NCBI GenBank assembly: GCA_037783415.1
Contig: JAZGTN010000188.1
Coordinates: forward strand, 1,302,001-1,366,000
Source: Leptasterias polaris
Lineage: Eukaryota; Echinodermata; Asteroidea; Forcipulatida; Asteriidae
DNA length: 64,000 nt
Direction: 5' to 3'
Shown here in pieces: positions 56,701 to 64,000 of the stretch. Position 1 is the first letter of the stretch, and the number at the start of each line of letters is the position of its first letter. The translations under genes were made by a program, and so were the position numbers. The notes under the pieces are model-generated. The model saw nothing but the letters and a program-made list of their open reading frames with translations, was not told the DNA's origin and did not search any database.

Positions 56701-59700
56701 AGCAAAACGTTCTGTTATTACTTCACCTGTAGAGACTGAAGAATGGGACATCCTTGATGGAACGTATCAGTTTGATCAACCTCATACTGATAGACCAGGA
56801 AATAATGCAGCTGCCTCCAAGAAACAACCTGAGAATCACCTCTCAACCAAAGAAAAACACAAAACCAAGGCTGGAAACAATAGAAGGACCATACAGAAGG
56901 ATTCTGTTCAACCAATATCAAACAAAGAACCATCATCAAAAATACCACTGCCTTCTGTAAATGACCAATCTAAATCAGTGAAGACAAAGAACGTCATCCC
57001 GTGTGATGTAAGTCAGGATCCATCTGACATCCAAGATGACCTACGTACCACTCAAAAAGTTCACTCAGTTAAGGTCAAAGGTGACATGAGGTCAGTTGGG
57101 GTCAAAGGTAGTCATGATGATATATCTCATCAATCACCTAAAGGATTAAAGAGAGCGGCTGATGAGGAGAATAAGATGGAGATCAAGGGTGAGGAGACAG
57201 GAAGAAGATCTAGAAGAGCTAAAGCTGTTTGCTACAAAGAGCCTTCACTACAATGGTGAGTCAGTCACAACACCGTGGCAGTCTGGTTAGCAACACTTGA
57301 TCATTTTTTCCTGTCAGACAATGCATATTATAACTGGACACTATTTTATGTACTTGTAATTACATCAATTATAGTTCACATATGTGACCGGCTCTATCGA
57401 ATTGAAAAATGTCTCGGAAATTTTGAAAATTGAGTTATCATACCATGTTAACAAGTAACTCATTGGCTTTCCAGCAATACCATTATTATTCTAGTTCGAA
57501 GGTATCGGGCAATGAAGAAAGTCTACAAGACAAGGCCACTTCCAATTTTTTACGATGTGTTTATTTAGATAATCCCTTTTAACAGCAGTGAGCTATTGAT
57601 AGCTATGCGTACAAACATGCTCAATAAAACATACTTTTTGTGGATTTATTCATCTTTTCAATTAAAGGTAAGACCACGACAAGAAAGATCAAGTTCTGTT
57701 TTACCTAATACCACCGAAATCGTGGAATCGGTTTTTGTAGTGTTTTTTCATGATTTTCGATTGTCAACAACTTTTGTATGGCGATTTACACGTATATGTG
57801 ATTTTCGAGACATTCCTCATTTTGATAGAGCAGGTCACATATTTAGAAATGTTAAATATCCTTGGTTTAGGTTTTTGTATTCTTTCAGTCAATAATATAA
57901 GCTCACTTTACAAAATTTGTAGAAGTGCCATGTACATATAATAGTATGCTTTTCAGTCCCATGGACTCGTACTGTTACCTGTGTCCATGTACATAACATG
58001 CATCAAAATTGCATCAAAATTGCATCACAAATTTGTAAATAGACAAAACTTTGCAAGTTTTCATTTTCCCTCATTACTGTTCTACTGTACAAAGCTTTTA
58101 ATCTTACTCGTCTATAAACTTGAATCCCTGATTCTGGTTGGTCAATCAGTAGCTACAACAGTGTGATATTAATCTCAAGACCTTTCTATTGCAACGTCAC
58201 AGGCAGAGTTTTTGCCAACCAAGGTTGGAAAACTATGGGAAGCCTTAAATGTAAACCAAAACCAGATAACCATTGTTTGTAACGATATTAAACAAATATC
58301 AAAAGTAGCCATGATTTGTTTGAAACGAAGCAATTAATCATGGGATGTATTTTTTTAAATTGGAAGTTTGCAGAAATGTTGAATTTAAACACATCATTAA
58401 CATTTGTCAACATGATTTTTGCTAACATTCAGACGCCCATGCCAACCAGAGCGGTTTGTTTATCAACAATAGAAAGGTCTATATTGCACTTTTCTATTGC
58501 ACCAATTCAATATGCTTGAAGATAAATCTGTTATCACTTGTTAAATAGAGAACAAATATAGAGCATCTGCACCCATATCCAAACTTGGTCTTTGGCCTTG
58601 ATGGATTCAGGATGCAGACGACTATGATTGTTTGTGTACTCCAGTCATGCTTGTGTAATAACTAATGTTATGGGCTTACAATGTACATGCAGCTGTAGGC
58701 ATGTTTCATTCAAGTGTGGAAGATATATGCATTTCCACAGTATTCTACTTTTTAAGAATTAGTGATGGATTATTTGTTTCTGCAGTTAATGAAATTACTC
58801 TTTATTTTAATTTTCCATTTTCCATTTTCCATCCAATTTATTTAGCAAAATGCGACGACGTTCACCTGATAAGACAAAGAAGAGAGGTTCAAAGAAGGAA
58901 CAGGTAAACAATTAATAGTAAACTGCAATTAGGCAGTTTATGTCAGTTCACTGGGGTGCCTCTTCCACATGTTTCACTTGAAACTGTTGTATATTTATTG
59001 TATATTATATGAACATTTCATTGTCACTGGACTCAATCCATTGTAATCATTCAATATCCATAGATAAATTCCATAAACACATTAAAAGTAATAGTCTTCA
59101 TTGGATGCTTGAAATTTGCTCTCTGTGCAGTGATGTACTTGAGTACATTTTGATTTACAAAACTGAGAACCTGAAGAATGGGTAGCAGTCCTCCTTGAAA
59201 CCCCTGATCATCAAAAGTGTTAGATGCTTTACATTGTACATATACAACGTTACAAAAAACTAGAAGTGTTTCATTGTTGAAACGTTATTTTTTAAAGGAA
59301 AATGATTACTCCAGAAGCTCCAAACAGTTCTTAAAAGTAGTAACGCACATGGGTATGGAAAGTTTAAATTAATTTGCAATTATTGCCATTTTATCATGGC
59401 ACTTATTAACAATATTTTGTTCACACCAGGTTCGGCCAGTGTGGTAATGGAAAAGATTGTATTGTATTTTGTTTCGTTAAATTACCAATGCTAGGAAAGA
59501 TTTAAAACATAAACATCAAAATTTCCAAATGATTAAAAAAAGTACTTTTTAAGGGGCTGTATTATTTTGATCAAATAATGCCTGTGGCTGCTCACCCAGT
59601 TACTGCATGCGCGAGTTCTCTATAGTATGATATGGAGGGAGGGCGTACATGTAGGTGCAACAACTGCGTGAAAATTCATAACTCCATGTACAGCCACAGG

Positions 59701-60117
59701 CCTGCATGACAACACAGCCCTGTTTAAAATTGAAAATTTCACAAACAAGTAAACAACAAGAAAAAAAGATTAATAAATAAAGGCCTAGCTCGGCAAACGT
59801 CTCGTAGCTATACCAGATCCTTGTCATCTGATTTATAGTGCAACACTCTTGAGATGACTGTAGTATTGATCATATCATTGCTTTATCCTGTTGCCTTTGC
59901 AACACCAGTGGCAGCAGAATGCAGTCAGCATACATAAATGTATAGCACTCATTTGATACACCCTGCTGACTTCTTCAGGCTTGTTACATGCTAATGTTTG
60001 TAATATGGCCAAGTGTGTGAATAATGCTGGTACAATGATTTACAATTGAATATTTTCTGCTCTCTTTGTTAGGGAATCAAACGTACAGCACTTGGTAGTG
60101 TCACTAATGTGATGTAA
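44732..60117 (+). CDS. SGO1: Shugoshin (cohesin protector), 8 exons recognised, ~890 aa
   Basis: Shugoshin recruits PP2A to centromeres and shields cohesin until anaphase. Exons are 44732-44855 (exon may begin at 44708 after AG), 50153-50340, 50915-51105, 51698-51912, 54023-55182, 56564-57255, 58846-58903 and 60073-60117. All are GT-AG with consistent phases. The N-terminus MIKEKMKEKRRKK and the coiled coil (LLKASLHLNNQALAKAL ... REC) match the family's dimerising, PP2A-binding helix. The C-terminus has the basic shugoshin box (SRRAKAVCYKEPSLQCKMRR). Between them are low-complexity S/T/K-rich loops and a 13-residue repeat array (54175-54486). The true start could lie in an unseen upstream exon, since VKESESEK is open before the ATG. 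The SGO1-versus-SGO2 distinction is not meaningful here. A possible poly(A) signal is at 60134-60139. Confidence 0.9.
45171..47296 (-). mobile_element. CTTCCGG-dyad foldback element F2, copy 2 (inverted)
   Basis: It begins aaggtgttcgtggggagtga, the complement of the right end of copy 1a. It ends with the hairpin aggtgttcgtgc-loop-gcacgaacacct followed by aa. Dyads lie at 45274, 45413, 45559 and 45706, spaced 139, 146 and 147 bp apart. The 'gacgtcat(c/t)a' and 'acttccggt' phrases of copy 1 recur in reverse. About 550 bp of unrelated sequence (near 45850-46450) interrupts it. It lies in the first recognised intron of shugoshin. Confidence 0.65.
47420..49200 (-). pseudogene. Non-LTR retrotransposon (LINE) with most of the reverse transcriptase
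   Basis: A 287-residue open frame (48868-48005) carries RT motifs: NLDTTKA-CPDGLSPRLLK, NYRLVSLL, HGFVKGRSTVSQL, the first catalytic aspartate in VDVIHLDFSKAFDSVSH, SGVPQGSVLGPLLFLLYIN, and FADD. Downstream, in broken frames, comes the ORF2 tail (GMIKRTIGYDAP, SDLEYCSSVWSG, EGIQRRATTCKFI). Upstream, 49121-48879 retains an endonuclease scrap (VCVTETWLKTH), but most of the endonuclease is deleted. It is CR1/L2/Jockey-like in motif style. It carries several stops and shifts, so it is inactive. It lies in the first recognised intron of shugoshin. Confidence 0.9.
49201..50152. other. Intron segment with nothing recognised
   Basis: This is shugoshin intron sequence 5' of the LINE. A minus-strand open frame at 49227-49535 has no family resemblance. 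It may be residual LINE 5' sequence but cannot be assigned. Confidence 0.4.
50367..50500. repeat. Diverged short MITE in shugoshin intron
   Basis: The ends ccttggctcaatttcacta and 'tttgaaatcaggcctagg' resemble the GGGCTCAATTTCATAG family (9914-10073). Inner 'agatttatca' and 'tgataaatct' pair. It begins 27 bp after the exon donor, so the exon reads into it if unspliced. Confidence 0.45.
52092..52222 (+). repeat. 10-bp tandem repeat TGTGACGTTA
   Basis: About 13 copies of tgtgacgtta, with gacgcta and gatgtta variants, lie in the intron after exon 4 of shugoshin. Units contain the half CRE motif TGACG. Confidence 0.92.
52584..52720 (+). repeat. Truncated CAGGCCTGGAATT MITE
   Basis: It starts gcaggcctggaattacaaat and continues with gggcaaggccac and ggccttg phrases as in 32604-32770. 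No right terminus was found. Confidence 0.55.
53529..53914. mobile_element. PIF/Harbinger-like MITE, 386 bp, TTA target duplication
   Basis: The ends ggccaaacaaaata(g/a)tatgtg are mirrored on the right (atattattttgtttggcc). TTA is duplicated at 53526-53528 and 53915-53917. GGC-starting termini and a 3-bp TTA duplication fit PIF/Harbinger. The interior is AT-rich with 'taccctaa(a/g)ttttgg' phrases and is non-coding. It ends about 110 bp before shugoshin exon 5. Confidence 0.78.
54175..54486 (+). repeat. 39-bp coding minisatellite in shugoshin exon 5
   Basis: Eight in-frame 39-bp units encode T(V/A)APSPNTP(S/N)L(H/Q)K, five of them identical at the protein level (TAAPSPNTPNLQK). Each unit offers an SP and, except in the last, a TP site, the minimal motif for proline-directed kinases such as CDK1. 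The minus strand is also open here (54105-54515), which is a by-product of the repeat. Confidence 0.95.
55183..56563. other. Shugoshin intron with nothing recognised
   Basis: This is AT-rich intronic DNA. A segment at 56346-56430 opens in frame after an AG but runs to a stop with no good donor. It is not needed for phase continuity between the flanking exons. Confidence 0.5.
57383..57839. mobile_element. TA-flanked MITE, 457 bp
   Basis: The inverted ends begin tgtgacc(g/t)gctctatc(g/a)aa and stay similar for about 45 bp (including aatgtctcg(g/a)aaa). TA flanks both sides (57381-57382 and 57840-57841). It is a Tc1/mariner-type non-autonomous element in the shugoshin intron, starting about 130 bp after exon 6. 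Confidence 0.78.
57842..58845. other. Shugoshin intron remainder, nothing recognised
   Basis: The short open frames here look random. A run of ttttccattttccattttcc precedes the exon 7 acceptor and could serve as its pyrimidine tract. Confidence 0.5.
58904..60072. other. Last shugoshin intron, nothing recognised
   Basis: This is AT-rich DNA without clear repeats, RNA genes or conserved reading frames. Confidence 0.5.
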
Positions 60118-60540
60118 AGAGCTAGTGTGATGTAATAAACTACAAAGCCAAGCAAGCTATCAACTGAAGCTGAGTACCATCCGATCTGTCATCAAACTAG
60201 ACTAGTACAGTTAACTTACATAGGTTAGAAAACATTAAAGATTTGATTTCACTCAATCAGAGCAAAGATTGATCTTAAATTATGAATCAGTCTCAATTGC
60301 TAAGCTATGTGATACAAATCACTGTAGCAACATTGAGGACTCATCTTATGATGAATCTGAGTGGTTTTGGAAAAAACCAATTGAGTCTGAAATATTACGT
60401 CTGAAATACTGTTCAAAGTTGTTTTTCGATAAAATGAAATTTCCAAAGTTTGGTTGAATTGTGTATTTATTGAAACTAAACAATTAAAAACCATCTATTA
60501 AACACCACCTATACATTTTATCCTGTTAAAAGAGAAGCTT

Positions 60541-63500
60541 CCGTATTGATTGATTGGTTTATCAATCCTAATGTAGCATTCAGTATTGATTGATTGGTTT
60601 ATCAATCCTAATGTAGCATTCAGTATTGATTGATTGGTTTATCAATCCTAATGTAGCATTCAGTATTGATTGATTGGTTTATCAATCCTAATGTAGCATT
60701 CAGTATTGATTGATTGGTTTATCAATCCTAATGTAGCATTCAGTATTGATTGATTGGTTTATCAATCCTAATGTAGCATTCAGTATTGATTGATTGGTTT
60801 ATCAATCCTAATGTAGCATTCAGTATTGATTGATTGGTTTATCAATCCTAATGTAGCATTCAGTATTGATTGATTGGTTTATCAATCCTAATGTAGCATT
60901 CAGTATTGATTGATTGGTTTATCAATCCTAATGTAGCATTCAGTATTTGTAAGTTGGTTTATCAATCCTAATGTAGCATTCAGTATTGATTGATTGGTTT
61001 ATCAATCCTAATGTAGCATTCAGTATTTGTAAGTTGGTTTATCAATCCTAATGTAGCATTCAGTATTGATTGATTGGTTTATCAATCCTAATGTAGCATT
61101 CAGTATTGATTGATTGGTTTATCAATCCTAATGTAGCATTCAGTATTGATTGATTGGTTTATCAATCCTAATGTAGCATTCAGTATTGATTGATTGGTTT
61201 ATCAATCCTAATGTAGCATTCAGTATTTGTAAGTTGGTTTATCAATCCTAATGTAGCATTCAGTATTGATTGATTGGTTTATCAATCCTAATGTAGCATT
61301 CAGTATTGATTGATTGGTTTATCAATCCTAATGTAGCATTCAGTATTGATTGATTGGTTTATCAATCCTAATGTAGCATTCAGTATTGATTGATTGGTTT
61401 ATCAATCCTAATGTAGCATTCAGTATTGATTGATTGGTTTATCAATCCTAATGTAGCATTCAGTATTTGTAAGTTGGTTTATCAATCCTAATGTAGCATT
61501 CAGTATTGATTGATTGGTTTATCAATCCTAATGTAGCATTCAGTATTGATTGATTGGTTTATCAATCCTAATGTAGCATTCAGTATTTGTAAGTTGGTTT
61601 ATCAATCCTAATGTAGCATTCAGTATTGATTGATTGGTTTATCAATCCTAATGTAGCATTCAGTATTGATTGATTGGTTTATCAATCCTAATGTAGCATT
61701 CAGTATTTGTAAGTTGGTTTATCAATCCTAATGTAGCATTCAGTATTGATTGATTGGTTTATCAATCCTAATGTAGCATTCAGTATTGATTGATTGGTTT
61801 ATCAATCCTAATGTAGCATTCAGTATTGATTGATTGGTTTATCAATCCTAATGTAGCATTCAGTATTGATTGATTGGTTTATCAATCCTAATGTAGCATT
61901 CAGTATTGATTGATTGGTTTATCAATCCTAATGTAGCATTCAGTATTTGTAAGTTGGTTTATCAATCCTAATGTAGCATTCAGTATTGATTGATTGGTTT
62001 ATCAATCCTAATGTAGCATTCAGTATTGATTGATTGGTTTATCAATCCTAATGTAGCATTCAGTATTTGTAAGTTGGTTTATCAATCCTAATGTAGCATT
62101 CAGTATTGATTGATTGGTTTATCAATCCTAATGTAGCATTCAGTATTGATTGATTGGTTTATCAATCCTAATGTAGCATTCAGTATTTGTAAGTTGGTTT
62201 ATCAATCCTAATGTAGCATTCAGTATTGATTGATTGGTTTATCAATCCTAATGTAGCATTCAGTATTGATTGATTGGTTTATCAATCCTAATGTAGCATT
62301 CAGTATTTGTAAGTTGGTTTATCAATCCTAATGTAGCATTCAGTATTGATTGATTGGTTTATCAATCCTAATGTAGCATTCAGTATTGATTGATTGGTTT
62401 ATCAATCCTAATGTAGCATTCAGTATTTGTAAGTTGGTTTATCAATCCTAATGTAGCATTCAGTATTGATTGATTGGTTTATCAATCCTAATGTAGCATT
62501 CAGTATTGATTGATTGGTTTATCAATCCTAATGTAGCATTCAGTATTTGTAAGTTGGTTTATCAATCCTAATGTAGCATTCAGTATTGATTGGTTTATCA
62601 ATCCTAATGTAGCATTCAGTATTGATTGATTGGTTTATCAATCCTAATGTAGCATTCAGTATTTGTAAGTTGGTTTATCAATCCTAATGTAGCATTCAGT
62701 ATTGATTGATTGGTTTATCAATCCTAATGTAGCATTCAGTATTGATTGATTGGTTTATCAATCCTAATGTAGCATTCAGTATTGATTGATTGGTTTATCA
62801 ATCCTAATGTAGCATTCAGTATTGATTGATTGGTTTATCAATCCTAATGTAGCATTCAGTATTGATTGATTGGTTTATCAATCCTAATGTAGCATTCAGT
62901 ATTTGTAAGTTGGTTTATCAATCCTAATGTAGCATTCAGTATTGATTGATTGGTTTATCAATCCTAATGTAGCATTCAGTATTGATTGATTGGTTTATCA
63001 ATCCTAATGTAGCATTCAGTATTTGTAAGTTGGTTTATCAATCCTAATGTAGCATTCAGTATTGATTGATTGGTTTATCAATCCTAATGTAGCATTCAGT
63101 ATTGATTGATTGGTTTATCAATCCTAATGTAGCATTCAGTATTGATTGATTGGTTTATCAATCCTAATGTAGCATTCAGTATTTGTAAGTTGGTTTATCA
63201 ATCCTAATGTAGCATTCAGTATTGATTGATTGGTTTATCAATCCTAATGTAGCATTCAGTATTGATTGATTGGTTTATCAATCCTAATGTAGCATTCAGT
63301 ATTTGTAAGTTGGTTTATCAATCCTAATGTAGCATTCAGTATTGATTGATTGGTTTATCAATCCTAATGTAGCATTCAGTATTGATTGATTGGTTTATCA
63401 ATCCTAATGTAGCATTCAGTATTTGTAAGTTGGTTTATCAATCCTAATGTAGCATTCAGTATTGATTGATTGGTTTATCAATCCTAATGTAGCATTCAGT

Positions 63501-64000
63501 ATTGATTGATTGGTTTATCAATCCTAATGTAGCATTCAGTATTTGTAAGTTGGTTTATCAATCCTAATGTAGCATTCAGTATTGATTGATTGGTTTATCA
63601 ATCCTAATGTAGCATTCAGTATTGATTGATTGGTTTATCAATCCTAATGTAGCATTCAGTATTGATTGATTGGTTTATCAATCCTAATGTAGCATTCAGT
63701 ATTGATTGATTGGTTTATCAATCCTAATGTAGCATTCAGTATTGATTGATTGGTTTATCAATCCTAATGTAGCATTCAGTATTTGTAAGTTGGTTTATCA
63801 ATCCTAATGTAGCATTCAGTATTGATTGATTGGTTTATCAATCCTAATGTAGCATTCAGTATTGATTGATTGGTTTATCAATCCTAATGTAGCATTCAGT
63901 TTTTGTAAGTTGGTTTATCAATCCTAATGTAGCATTCAGTATTGATTGATTGGTTTATCAATCCTAATGTAGCATTCAGTATTGATTGATTGGTTTATCA
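60541..64000 (+). repeat. 40-bp satellite with higher-order structure, reaches window end
   Basis: About 86 monomers of 40 bp share the half 'ggtttatcaatcctaatgta' plus gcatt. Type A begins cagtattgattgatt; type B begins cagtatttgtaagtt. Twenty-one B monomers start at 60941, 61021, 61221, 61461, 61581, 61701, 61941, then mostly every 120 bp, with some 240-bp gaps and one of 160 bp. One monomer at 62581 lacks 4 bp. Type A contains a dyad GATTGAT-TGGTTT-ATCAATC that is destroyed in type B. The array continues beyond the window. Confidence 0.98.

Noticed and set aside
60541..64000. Possible CRISPR array because of regular short repeats
   Set aside because: The units are contiguous 40-bp monomers with no unique spacers, in clearly eukaryotic DNA. 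It is a satellite.

Overview
The window is AT-rich, intron-rich animal DNA. A vertebrate-like BBS5, a metazoan-type shugoshin, spliced genes with canonical GT-AG introns and dense foldback and MITE elements point to a marine invertebrate deuterostome. An echinoderm is my best guess, but this is an inference, because no species-specific marker was decisive. No bacterial-style operons or CRISPR arrays are present.

Three host genes can be assembled exon by exon with consistent splice phases. (1) BBS5, a BBSome subunit, lies on the + strand at 2660-13462 (10 exons, 351 aa). (2) An unrecognised gene lies on the - strand at 38782-17773 (8 coding exons, 375 aa). It is basic and probably coiled-coil at the front, with a long acidic low-complexity tail. 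It converges tail-to-tail on BBS5. (3) A shugoshin lies on the + strand at 44732-60117 (8 recognisable coding exons, about 890 aa). It has the N-terminal coiled coil, a 13-residue SP/TP repeat array and the basic C-terminal shugoshin box. It is divergent from gene 2.

Almost everything else is repeats. From left to right these are: dispersed repeats; a 2.07 kb MULE-like element carrying a broken SAP-domain ORF right after BBS5 exon 1; a 13-bp minisatellite and an 887-bp hAT-type foldback with a perfect 8-bp target duplication, both in BBS5 introns; several TTAA-flanked or TA-flanked MITEs; a composite region (21.28-25.98 kb) of roughly 146-bp monomers, each with a CTTCCGG/CCGGAAG dyad, with an inverted relative at 45.17-47.30 kb; three LINE fragments; and a 1.5 kb pogo-like TIR element.

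The most unusual locus is a 5'-truncated Ty3/gypsy element at about 34.32-38.71 kb, inside intron 1 of gene 2. Between the integrase and a putative polypurine tract and 3' LTR it carries a zinc-finger plus TatD-family nuclease ORF. This ORF is in the env position and directly follows a splice-acceptor-like site. The copy is decayed by frameshifts.

The window ends in at least 3.46 kb of a 40-bp satellite, starting about 420 bp downstream of the shugoshin stop codon. Two monomer types are phased mostly at 120 or 240 bp, which is a higher-order repeat. The array runs off the window edge.
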